Shown here: positions 1 through 5,710 of the stretch, one piece after another | Layout: each line of letters begins with the position of its first letter | Position numbering within the stretch: the stretch's first letter is position 1 | Assembly (NCBI GenBank): GCA_027365515.1 | Contig: DAHXMK010000177.1 | Span: 1 to 5,898 of the forward strand | Direction of reading: 5' to 3' | Length of the DNA stretch: 5,898 nt | From: Candidatus Aminicenantota bacterium | GTDB taxonomy: Bacteria; Acidobacteriota; UBA4820; DSQY01 | Translations under genes and position numbers: made by a program | Notes under the pieces: model-generated | Told to the model about the DNA's origin: nothing | Database searches by the model: none | The model's input: only the letters and a program-made list of their open reading frames with translations

Positions 1-84
1 CCATTCGCTTGGTGTCTCTGGCCCAAGGAGGCGCTCGACGGCGCGTCGCTATCTCTCCTGCTTGAGATGGCGAAGGGACGCTTT
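1..84 (+). other. Possible out-of-frame upstream portion of the phosphatase gene
   Basis: Frame 1 is open from base 1 and ends in LLLEMAKGRF at 55-84. Most of its codons end in G or C, as in the neighbouring coding regions. Adding one T to the TTT run at 82-84 would join this frame to the SEQYATLV sequence of the phosphatase. It is therefore a plausible upstream part of the same gene, separated by a one-base deletion. I do not recognise a clear family motif in these 28 codons, so the assignment rests on codon pattern and position. Frame 3 also gives a short phosphatase-like stretch (IRLVSLA, 3-23), so a second indel is possible. Confidence 0.35.
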
Positions 85-491
85 CGGAACAGTACGCCAC
101 GCTCGTCTGCGGCCGTGCACGCCCCGACGGGCGCGTCGAGCTTTGCAACGCGGGCCACGTGCGGCCCATTCTCTCCGGCATAGGCGGCGCTACGGTCCTT
201 GATCAGGCCGGGCTTCCACTCGGACTTTTCTGCAGCGCCTCCTATCCGACGCAAAGAATCGCTCTCTCGCCTGGAGAAAGCCTGATTCTATTTACCGACG
301 GAGTGACGGAAGCGGTGAACGGCAATGAAGCGGAGTTCGGCATCGAGGGGCTCTGCTTGGCGGCCGAGGCCCACCGGGAGCAACCGGCCAAAGCCATCTT
401 GGATGGCTGCCTTGAGCGCCTCTATGCATTTCGTGCCGGCGGTGCGCTCTCCGACGACATGACGCTGATGGTGCTCAAACGCTCGCGTTAG
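66..491 (+). CDS. C-terminal part of a SpoIIE/RsbU-type PP2C serine phosphatase (5' incomplete, apparent frameshift)
   Basis: This reading frame encodes the C-terminal half of a PP2C-family (SpoIIE/RsbU) phosphatase. In the family, such enzymes dephosphorylate anti-sigma-factor antagonists in partner-switching pathways. Recognisable sequence begins at about base 87 with EQYATLVCGRARPDG and continues through the NAGH motif (147-158). It then shows the GLPLGLF segment, FTDGVTE with a metal-binding Asp, and near the end DDMTLMVL with the last metal-binding Asp. The frame is closed upstream by TGA at 63-65, and no good start follows it; GTG at 159 lies just after NAGH, inside the domain, so it is not a credible start. 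The N-terminal half of the domain and any sensor are outside the window or in another frame. The gene ends 34 bases before the MIF-like gene, so the two may be co-transcribed. Family assignment is confident; whether the gene is functional is not. Confidence 0.75.
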   Translation, partial: DGEGTLSEQYATLVCGRARPDGRVELCNAGHVRPILSGIGGATVLDQAGLPLGLFCSASYPTQRIALSPGESLILFTDGVTEAVNGNEAEFGIEGLCLAAEAHREQPAKAILDGCLERLYAFRAGGALSDDMTLMVLKRSR

Positions 492-525
492 CTGGCTTCT
501 TCAACGCTGCTCAAGGAGGCGAAAG

Positions 526-873
526 ATGCCGATGGTCAGGCTGACTACCAACGTCGAGATTGGCGAAGCGAAAAAGACGGAGCTTCTTTCGGCCCTCTCA
601 AAGCTCGTTGCGAAGGGCATCGGCAAGCCGGAGCGCTACGTGATGGCGATCGCCGAAGGTGGCTCCATCATAATCTCCGGCCAGCCTGGGCCGGCCGCTT
701 TCGCCGAGGTGCGGAGCATAGGCGGACTGAACGCTGAGGCCAACGGGAGAATCACCTCCGGCCTCTGCTCCCTCTTGAAGGAAAGGCTGGCCATTTCTCC
801 AGAGAGAGTCTATGTCAACTTCCTGGACATCCCGGCCGGCGACTGGGGCTGGAACGGCGAGACCTTCGGATAA
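526..873 (+). CDS. MIF-family protein (macrophage migration inhibitory factor / phenylpyruvate tautomerase homologue)
   Basis: The 115-residue product matches the MIF branch of the tautomerase superfamily, which forms homotrimers with an N-terminal proline as catalytic base for keto-enol tautomerisation. It begins Met-Pro-Met, so removal of Met exposes Pro1. Other family residues visible are Lys34 in GIGKPERY, Ile65 in RSIGG, and Tyr96 and Asn98 in RVYVNFLD. The C-terminal block (LCSLLKERLAISPERVYVNF, then GWNGETFG) is very close to animal MIF. The CXXC of human MIF is absent: the equivalent residues 57-60 are AAFA. Length is the same as animal MIF and there is no signal peptide. The start is supported by AAGGAGG at 513-519, six bases before ATG. 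The physiological substrate in bacteria cannot be told from sequence. The gene converges on the regulator gene at 905. Confidence 0.92.
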   Translation: MPMVRLTTNVEIGEAKKTELLSALSKLVAKGIGKPERYVMAIAEGGSIIISGQPGPAAFAEVRSIGGLNAEANGRITSGLCSLLKERLAISPERVYVNFLDIPAGDWGWNGETFG

Positions 874-877
874 AGCT

Positions 878-905
878 GGCGGCTCGCCCTTCGGGGTTGA
901 GCGCC
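878..905. terminator. UUCG-capped hairpin between convergent genes (probable bidirectional terminator)
   Basis: The 31-base gap between two convergent stop codons is almost entirely one inverted repeat. GGC (878-880) and GCTC (882-885) pair with GAGC (899-902) and GCC (903-905) around a bulged G. An inner CCC-TTCG-GGG (887-896) forms a cUUCGg tetraloop. It touches the last base of the regulator's TAG stop (907-905). No long U-tract follows on either strand, so termination would be weak or hairpin-assisted only. Confidence 0.6.
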
Positions 906-1285
906 TACGGCTCTTTCAGGTATGACTCGACTTCCGCTGAAAAAGTCTTCACCTGAATCGGCTTGGCGATGTAGCCGTTGAAACCAGCGGCGAGGAAGCG
1001 CTCTCGGTCGCCGCGCATGGCGTGGGCGGTTAGCGCCACGGCTGGTACATTCGCGAGCCCTGGCTTGCGCCTGATTTCGGCCAGCAGGGTCACGCCATCG
1101 CAGCCGGGCAGTTGAACGTCGAGCAGCATCAGGTCGGGGACGGATGTTTCGAGAAGCCGGAGCGTCTCATCCGCATTCATCGCGGTGAGCACGTTCCACC
1201 CGGCGTGCTCAAGCACGTAGACGGCCAGGTCGAGGTTCGCTTGGTTGTCCTCCACCACCAGGACCGTTCTCGATTCAGGAGCCAT
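905..1285 (-). CDS. Single-domain (DivK/CheY-like) response regulator
   Basis: The 126-residue product is a lone receiver domain with no output domain. The acidic pocket is in VVEDNQAN near the N-terminus, the phospho-accepting Asp is in LMLLDVQLPG, the switch Thr is in VALTAHAM, and the conserved Lys is in YIAKPIQ. The DNQAN and ALTAHAM-GDRE sequences are typical of DivK-type regulators, which act by binding other signalling proteins rather than DNA. Two tandem ATG codons are possible starts (1288 and 1285). AGGAGG at 1296-1291 lies 2 bases from the first and 5 from the second, so the second is preferred. The first ATG overlaps the kinase TGA as ATGA. This overlap implies translational coupling with the kinase, which is its likely phosphodonor. 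The same frame stays open upstream to 1453, but there it runs inside the kinase gene. Confidence 0.93.
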   Translation of the reverse strand: MAPESRTVLVVEDNQANLDLAVYVLEHAGWNVLTAMNADETLRLLETSVPDLMLLDVQLPGCDGVTLLAEIRRKPGLANVPAVALTAHAMRGDRERFLAAGFNGYIAKPIQVKTFSAEVESYLKEP

Positions 1286-3474
1286 CATTTCCTCCTGGCC
1301 GGGCGCTTGAGCGCCCCTTGGATCATTTCCACCAGGGCGGCCGGGGTGGTCGCCGCCTTTCGGGCTACGGCCGTAGCCTTTCCGACCAGCTTGCGGTGGT
1401 CTTCCAGGCTGAGGTCCTTTGCCGTCAGGACCAGTATCGGCACCGACTCGCAATTGGCGGACTCTCTCATCCTCGCCGCCGCTTCGAAGCCATCCATGCC
1501 TTCCATCATAAGGTCCAGAATCACAAGGTCGTAGCTGGAGCTAGCCGCTTTGGCGACGCCGTCGGCGCCGGCCATCGCGTGGTCGAGGACCCAGCCGCGT
1601 GGAGCGAGCATCGCCTCCAACAGGTCGTGAAACCTCGGGTCGTCGTCAACGGCGAGAATGCGGGCCGGACGCGGCCCCTCGCCGGGCAGAAGCTCCATGA
1701 GGCGCCTCGCGAGAGCTTCGCCTTCCACCGGCTTCAAGAAGTAGTCGTCCGCGCCGAGAGCCAATCCAAGCTCCTTGTTGTCGAGCATCGAAACGATCAC
1801 GACCGGCAGCGACCTGGTTTCGGCTCCCTCTTTCAGCCGCTGAAGAACCTTCAGTCCGTCAACATCTGGAAGAACGAGGTCCAGCGTGATGGCGCTCGGC
1901 TTTGCTTGAACGGCCAGCTTGAGCGCCTCGGCCCCGGTTCTGGCGCGCATCGCGACCAAGCCAGCGCGCGTCATCGCCCGCGCGATAGCCTCGTATGCGG
2001 TGGGGTCGTCCTCGACGACGAGAATGCGCGTCCCTTGGCCGGCGACCTCGCCGGTGGTTCCGGCCGATGATGTGGCGGCCCCGGCGAAAACCACCGGAAA
2101 AATCACTGTGAACGTGCTTCCCTCTCCAGGCGCGCTTTTCAGCGAGACCGTGCCGCCGTGCAACTCGGCGAACCGCTTGACCAGGGCAAGCCCCAAACCG
2201 GTTCCGCCGTAGTGGCGGCTCGACGAATCGTCCACCTGGCGGAATTCCTCGAAGACGGCGGCGTGGAAACGGGGATCAATGCCGACTCCCTGGTCGGCGA
2301 CGGAAAGGCTGACCGCTTCCCGCCCCAAATGACTTTCCCCGGGGGCGAGCACCTTCGCCGTCACGCGAACAACCGAGCCGTCCGGGGAAAACTTGACGGC
2401 GTTCGACAGCAGGTTGTAGAGAACCTGCTTGACTCTGACCGGGTCGGCTTCGATGGCCGGCAGCCCTTGAGGAATGTCGGCCTTCACGACGATTCGGCGC
2501 TTGTCGGTGATCCCCTTCATCACGGTGGCCACGCCGGAGACTATCTCGGAGAGGCGCACCGGTTCCGGCAGCAGCTCCATCTTGTCGGCCTCGATTTTTG
2601 AAAGGTCCAGAATGTCGTTGATTACGCCGAGAAGGTGTTCGCCCGAGGAGTGGATGTGTTGAAGAAAGCGCCCCTCCCTCTCTTCCATCTTGCCGGCGAG
2701 GCTCTGTTCGAGCACTTCCGAAAAGCCGATGATCGAAGTGAGCGGCGTGCGAAGCTCGTGGCTCATGTTGGCCAGAAACTGGCTCTTGAGCCGGTCGGCC
2801 TGGCGGACTTGAAAGTTGGCCTCGGTGAGGTCGCGCGTCTTTTGGTCGAGCGCCTCCGTCACCCTGGTCAGTTCGGCCACCTTACGGCTCTCGTTTTCCT
2901 TCAACAGCTTTATGACCCCCCGCTTCCTTTGAAGTTCCACCGTGCCCCAGAGGAAAAATGCGGGGGCGCAGAAGAGCGAAATGCAGATCGTCAGATAGTG
3001 AAAGAAGGCGGAGTCGAAGAGATGGACCTCTCTCATGGCCATCAGCAGGCTCATATAGAGGCCAGTGTTGATAACGGCCATGATCACGGCCCAGCCGAAA
3101 CCGCCCGCCACCGCCGCGCCGCCCATGCTGGCGACGTACCAGGGGAACCAGGGGCTCTTTCCTCCTCCGGTTATGTAAACAGCCAATGTGACAAGCCCGG
3201 AGTCAATAAGAAACCAGACCGGATCAAGGGGGAGCCGCCACCACCTGGCGTAAATGAAGCTCATCGCCAGGGCCGACAAGACCGCGATGACCCAAATACC
3301 GGCCAGCGAAACGTAACTCACCTGAAAGACGCCGGTAAGCTCGAAAAGGAGCGCCACGCCGGCCGAGAAGGTGTAGAAGATTATTCTGTTGCGTTGAATG
3401 GAGAGCTTGAACCGCCTGAGCGGTTCGGAGGCGCTCGCTCCGTTGGGACTACGCCCATGTCCCGCTTCCATCAT
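1285..3474 (-). CDS. Membrane hybrid histidine kinase with two C-terminal receiver domains
   Basis: The 729-residue product is a hybrid sensor kinase. Residues 31-178 hold about six hydrophobic segments (near 31-50, 54-76, 85-103, 109-128, 129-146, 158-178) with a TGGGKSPWFPWY loop at 102-113. This resembles the multi-TM input region of kinases without a large periplasmic sensor. A probable coiled coil follows (180-230). HisKA has SHELRTPL with phospho-accepting His239. The ATPase domain shows the N box (Asn358), DQGVGI (394-399) and GGTGLGLAL (423-431). Receiver 1 (484-597) has EDD at 488-490, Asp532 and Lys581-Pro. Receiver 2 (606-720) has DDD at 610-612, Asp654, Thr684 and Lys706, where Lys is followed by Ala rather than the usual Pro. 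ATG 3474 is chosen because AGGAGG (3486-3481) lies six bases upstream. The open frame reaches 3555, but that would overlap the promoter. The signal sensed is unknown. Confidence 0.93.
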   Translation of the reverse strand: MMEAGHGRSPNGASASEPLRRFKLSIQRNRIIFYTFSAGVALLFELTGVFQVSYVSLAGIWVIAVLSALAMSFIYARWWRLPLDPVWFLIDSGLVTLAVYITGGGKSPWFPWYVASMGGAAVAGGFGWAVIMAVINTGLYMSLLMAMREVHLFDSAFFHYLTICISLFCAPAFFLWGTVELQRKRGVIKLLKENESRKVAELTRVTEALDQKTRDLTEANFQVRQADRLKSQFLANMSHELRTPLTSIIGFSEVLEQSLAGKMEEREGRFLQHIHSSGEHLLGVINDILDLSKIEADKMELLPEPVRLSEIVSGVATVMKGITDKRRIVVKADIPQGLPAIEADPVRVKQVLYNLLSNAVKFSPDGSVVRVTAKVLAPGESHLGREAVSLSVADQGVGIDPRFHAAVFEEFRQVDDSSSRHYGGTGLGLALVKRFAELHGGTVSLKSAPGEGSTFTVIFPVVFAGAATSSAGTTGEVAGQGTRILVVEDDPTAYEAIARAMTRAGLVAMRARTGAEALKLAVQAKPSAITLDLVLPDVDGLKVLQRLKEGAETRSLPVVIVSMLDNKELGLALGADDYFLKPVEGEALARRLMELLPGEGPRPARILAVDDDPRFHDLLEAMLAPRGWVLDHAMAGADGVAKAASSSYDLVILDLMMEGMDGFEAAARMRESANCESVPILVLTAKDLSLEDHRKLVGKATAVARKAATTPAALVEMIQGALKRPARRK
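1291..1296 (-). promoter_or_regulatory. Ribosome binding site of the response regulator, inside the kinase 3' end
   Basis: AGGAGG reads on the minus strand at 1296-1291 and simultaneously encodes the last Arg-Arg codons of the kinase. It sits 5 bases before the ATG at 1285 and only 2 before the ATG at 1288, which favours the second ATG as the start. Confidence 0.75.
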
Positions 3475-3480
3475 GGCGCG

Positions 3481-3486
3481 CCTCCT
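3481..3486 (-). promoter_or_regulatory. Ribosome binding site fixing the kinase start
   Basis: AGGAGG on the minus strand at 3486-3481 is six bases from ATG 3474 and nine from the adjacent ATG 3471. It decides for a start here rather than at the far end of the open frame (3555). Confidence 0.8.
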
Positions 3487-3526
3487 GAAGCCTCCGGGCA
3501 GCGCCGCGCCCCGGCTACATGCCGTG

Positions 3527-3555
3527 AATCTATGTCCGGCCACGCGCCTTGTCAA
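3527..3555 (-). promoter_or_regulatory. Sigma70-type promoter of the kinase-regulator operon
   Basis: On the minus strand a perfect TTGACA (3555-3550) is followed after 17 bases by TAGATT (3532-3527), which matches TATAAT at four of six positions. Transcription would begin near 3520, giving a leader of about 46 bases before ATG 3474. Its position inside the upstream extension of the open frame also argues for the shorter kinase start. Confidence 0.65.
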
Positions 3556-3572
3556 GCCGCCCGCGACTTTTC

Positions 3573-3593
3573 AGTGCACTTGCGCCGGCCGGC
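3573..3593. promoter_or_regulatory. Two adjacent palindromes between divergent genes (possible operator)
   Basis: AGTGCACT (3573-3580) and GCCGGCCGGC (3584-3593) are perfect palindromes three bases apart, upstream of the kinase promoter and within the region expected to drive the peptidase gene. They could be protein-binding sites, but short GC-rich palindromes also occur by chance, so the call is tentative. Confidence 0.25.
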
Positions 3594-3608
3594 TTTCGGC
3601 GATAAGGT
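3580..3608 (+). promoter_or_regulatory. Weak candidate promoter for the peptidase gene
   Basis: TTGCGC (3580-3585) and TAAGGT (3603-3608) are separated by 17 bases. The -35 matches at three or four positions and the -10 at three. A TATAGG at 3608-3613 has a better -10 core but its spacing is too long (22 bases). Some promoter must lie in this 210-base divergent gap, but this pairing is only the best of poor candidates. Confidence 0.25.
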
Positions 3609-3615
3609 ATAGGCG

Positions 3616-3634
3616 TGCCCGCGTGGCGCGGGCG
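3616..3634 (+). promoter_or_regulatory. Perfect GC hairpin in the peptidase leader
   Basis: GCCCGCG (3617-3623) and CGCGGGC (3627-3633) form a seven-pair all-GC stem with a TGG loop, extended by one T-G wobble. It lies about 50 bases before the peptidase start and just after the likely transcription start. It could stabilise the 5' end of the mRNA or modulate transcription. It has no U-tract, so a classical attenuator is unlikely. Confidence 0.5.
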
Positions 3635-3684
3635 AAGGCGGAGAGTCTCAACGAAACGGCAATCCTTACAAGAAGGGGAGCGTC

Positions 3685-5568
3685 ATGAGCAAAGGCATAA
3701 GGAACATTTTGCTGGCAACGGCTTTCGCCGCACTGCTGATCCCGGCTCGGGCCGTGGATCCAGCGAAGGTCCCGGCCCGCTACAAGTGGGACCTCACGGT
3801 CATCTACCCGAACGACGCGGCCTGGAAGCAGGCGAAGGAGGCGCTGGAGGCCAAGAGCGCCGGAATCGAGAAATTCAAAGGCACGCTCGGCTCTTCGGCC
3901 AAGCAGCTCAAGGCCGGCCTCGACTTCTTCTTCTCCGTTCAGGAGGAGCTATCGCGCCTGGGCGCCTACGCCTCTCAAAAATCGGACCTCAACGTCGGCG
4001 ACGCCAGCGCCATGGAGATGCGCCAGGCGATGGGGCCTCTGGAGGCGGAGATTTCGGCGAAGATGGCCTGGGTGAACCCGGAAATCCTCTTGATCCCGGA
4101 CAAGAAGATCGCCGCCTTCCTCAAGGAGGAGCCCGGGCTGGGCATCTACAAGCCGGTGCTCGACGACATCATCCGCATGAAGCCTCACACCCTGTCGCCA
4201 GACGGCGAAAAGCTTATGGCCGACGCGACTCTGATGAAAGACACGCCCGAGATGGTCTACACGCTCTTCAGCGACGCGGAGATTCCCAGGGCAAGCGTCG
4301 TCCTATCAAACGGCGAGACGGTGAAGCTTGACGCGGCCGCCTACACCAATTACCGCGGCTCCTCGAACCGATGGGACCGCGAGCACGTCTTCTCGGCTTT
4401 CTTCGGAAACCTCGACCAGTTCAGGGGAACGTTCGGCGCGATGCTGAACGGCGAGTGCAAGAAGGACTGGTTCAACGCGAAGGCTCGCGGCTACAAGAGC
4501 TGCCTGGCCTCCGCGCTTGCCAAACCAAACATCCCCGTAGAGGTTTACGCCAATCTTTTGAAAAACGTCCACAAGAACCTTCCAACTCTCTACCGTTACC
4601 TGAAGCTTAGGCAGAGGATGATGAATCTTCCCGACCTCCGTTATAGCGACCTCTACGCGTCGGTCGTCAAGGAGGTTGATGCCACCTACACGCCCGAGCA
4701 GGCGGAGGATCTGGTCCTCAAGGCTCTCGCCCCGCTGGGCGACGACTACGTGAAGACGCTCAAGGCCGGTTACGACGACAGGTGGGTTGACCTTTACCCC
4801 TACGACGGGAAGCACAGCGGCGCCTACAGCAACTGCGCGGCCTACGGCGTCCACCCCTTCATGCTTCTCAATTTCAACGGCACCTACGAGGACGTTTCGA
4901 CGCTGGCACACGAGTCGGGCCACTCGATGCACAGCTACTACTCAAACGAGACTCAGCCTTTCCCCACTTGCGACTACACGATATTCGTCGCGGAGGTGGC
5001 CAGCACATTCAACGAGAACCTATTGAACCATTACATGCTGGAACACACCAGCGATGACGCCATGAAGCTGTTCCTTTTGGGCAGCTACGTGGACAACATC
5101 AGGCAAACCCTCTTCCGCCAGGCGCAGTTCGCCGAATTCGAGCTGAAGATTCACGAGTTGACGGAAAAGGGCGAGCCGCTGACGGGCGACAGGTTGAACG
5201 AGGTTTACAAGAACATCCTGGACGAATATTACGGAACCAAACAGGGCATCACGGTCATAGACCCCGTCTGCTACAGCGAGTGGGCCTACATACCGCACTT
5301 CTATTACAACTTCTACGTCTTCACCTACGCCACTTCAATCACGGCGTCAACCGCGCTGTCGCAGATGGTCATCGAGGGCAAGCCGGGCGCGGTCGAACAT
5401 TACCGCAAGTTCCTCACACTGGGCAACTCGATGCCGCCGATAGAGGAGCTGAAGGTTGCAGGCGTGGACTTGACCACCGACGCCCCGTTCGACACGACTA
5501 TAAAGGCGATGAACGGCGCCATGGACCAGATGGAAGCCATCCTGGACAGGATGCAGAAGAAGAAGTAA
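3685..5568 (+). CDS. pepF: Exported M3B-family metallopeptidase (oligoendopeptidase F type)
   Basis: The 627-residue product is a zinc endopeptidase of family M3, closest in motif to oligoendopeptidase F, which cleaves short peptides inside an enclosed helical cavity. The zinc site is HESGH at 409-413, with Glu437 in FVAEVASTFNE as third ligand and Glu410 catalytic. The C-terminal PHFYYNFYVFTYATS (537-551) carries His and Tyr residues that bind substrate in this family. The early YKWDLTVIYPN (33-43) is also typical. Residues 1-23 (positively charged MSKGIR, hydrophobic stretch, ARA) look like a Sec signal peptide cleaved before VDPAK, so the mature form is about 604 residues, the normal PepF length. 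Characterised PepF enzymes are usually cytoplasmic, so export is notable. AAGGGGAG at 3673-3680 sits four bases before ATG. Five Cys are present (258, 273, 384, 429, 529). The gene diverges from the kinase. Confidence 0.93.
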   Translation: MSKGIRNILLATAFAALLIPARAVDPAKVPARYKWDLTVIYPNDAAWKQAKEALEAKSAGIEKFKGTLGSSAKQLKAGLDFFFSVQEELSRLGAYASQKSDLNVGDASAMEMRQAMGPLEAEISAKMAWVNPEILLIPDKKIAAFLKEEPGLGIYKPVLDDIIRMKPHTLSPDGEKLMADATLMKDTPEMVYTLFSDAEIPRASVVLSNGETVKLDAAAYTNYRGSSNRWDREHVFSAFFGNLDQFRGTFGAMLNGECKKDWFNAKARGYKSCLASALAKPNIPVEVYANLLKNVHKNLPTLYRYLKLRQRMMNLPDLRYSDLYASVVKEVDATYTPEQAEDLVLKALAPLGDDYVKTLKAGYDDRWVDLYPYDGKHSGAYSNCAAYGVHPFMLLNFNGTYEDVSTLAHESGHSMHSYYSNETQPFPTCDYTIFVAEVASTFNENLLNHYMLEHTSDDAMKLFLLGSYVDNIRQTLFRQAQFAEFELKIHELTEKGEPLTGDRLNEVYKNILDEYYGTKQGITVIDPVCYSEWAYIPHFYYNFYVFTYATSITASTALSQMVIEGKPGAVEHYRKFLTLGNSMPPIEELKVAGVDLTTDAPFDTTIKAMNGAMDQMEAILDRMQKKK

Positions 5569-5578
5569 ACGTCAGATA

Positions 5579-5601
5579 GGGGCGGGCGCGACGCCCGCTC
5601 C
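5579..5601 (+). terminator. Strong GC-rich hairpin after the peptidase gene (terminator or REP-like element)
   Basis: GCGGGCG (5582-5588) and CGCCCGC (5592-5598) pair perfectly around a CGA loop. Three further pairs, one a G-T wobble, extend the stem to 5579-5601. It lies 11 bases after the peptidase stop codon and before the next promoter, where a terminator is expected. No T-tract follows, so it may instead be a dispersed GC repeat or an mRNA 3'-end stabiliser. Confidence 0.5.
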
Positions 5602-5604
5602 GCT

Positions 5605-5624
5605 GCTCTTAGCCGCGGCAGAGC
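5605..5624 (+). repeat. Second small inverted repeat in the intergenic region
   Basis: GCTCT (5605-5609) pairs with AGAGC (5620-5624). The loop contains the self-complementary GCCGCGGC (5612-5619). It directly follows the stronger hairpin and could form a compound structure with it. The function is unknown. Confidence 0.3.
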
Positions 5625-5661
5625 CGGGCGAGCGCCGCATCCGGAATTCACTCCTCCTCTT

Positions 5662-5691
5662 TTGACTCACTCGAGGCTGGCCGCCTATAAT
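5662..5691 (+). promoter_or_regulatory. Near-consensus sigma70 promoter of the DUF1028 gene
   Basis: TTGACT (5662-5667, five of six) is followed after 18 bases by a perfect TATAAT (5686-5691). Transcription should start near 5697-5699, only about 12-14 bases before ATG 5711. The ribosome binding site GGGAGG (5699-5704) would then lie at the very 5' end of the mRNA. This is the best promoter in the window and shows the gene is transcribed independently of the peptidase. Confidence 0.8.
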
Positions 5692-5710
5692 CGCCTACGG
5701 GAGGCCAGCC

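Noticed and set aside
1286..1453. N-terminal extension of the response regulator to 1453
   Set aside because: The extra 55 residues are Gly/Pro/Arg-rich shadow translation of the kinase 3' end. The receiver domain begins right after ATG 1285, which has a proper ribosome binding site.
1318..2070. 250-codon open frame on the + strand opposite the kinase receiver domains
   Set aside because: Its composition is low-complexity and it shows no domain. The opposite strand encodes clear receiver motifs over the same bases.
3475..3555. N-terminal extension of the kinase to 3555
   Set aside because: It would place the start codon on the -35 box of the predicted promoter, and it lacks a ribosome binding site. 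ATG 3474 has AGGAGG at ideal spacing.
2635..3612. 325-codon open frame on the + strand opposite the kinase N-terminal half
   Set aside because: It is antisense to a well-supported kinase gene, rich in Arg, Gly, Pro and His, and has no recognisable family motif. High GC content keeps antisense frames open.
3615..4331. 238-codon + strand frame overlapping the peptidase start
   Set aside because: Its product is Arg/Gly-rich and overlaps the peptidase coding sequence out of frame. The peptidase frame has a ribosome binding site, a signal peptide and conserved motifs.
4306..4932. 208-codon open frame on the - strand within the peptidase gene
   Set aside because: It is a mirror of the peptidase reading frame, Val/Leu/Arg-rich, with no start signals or family similarity.
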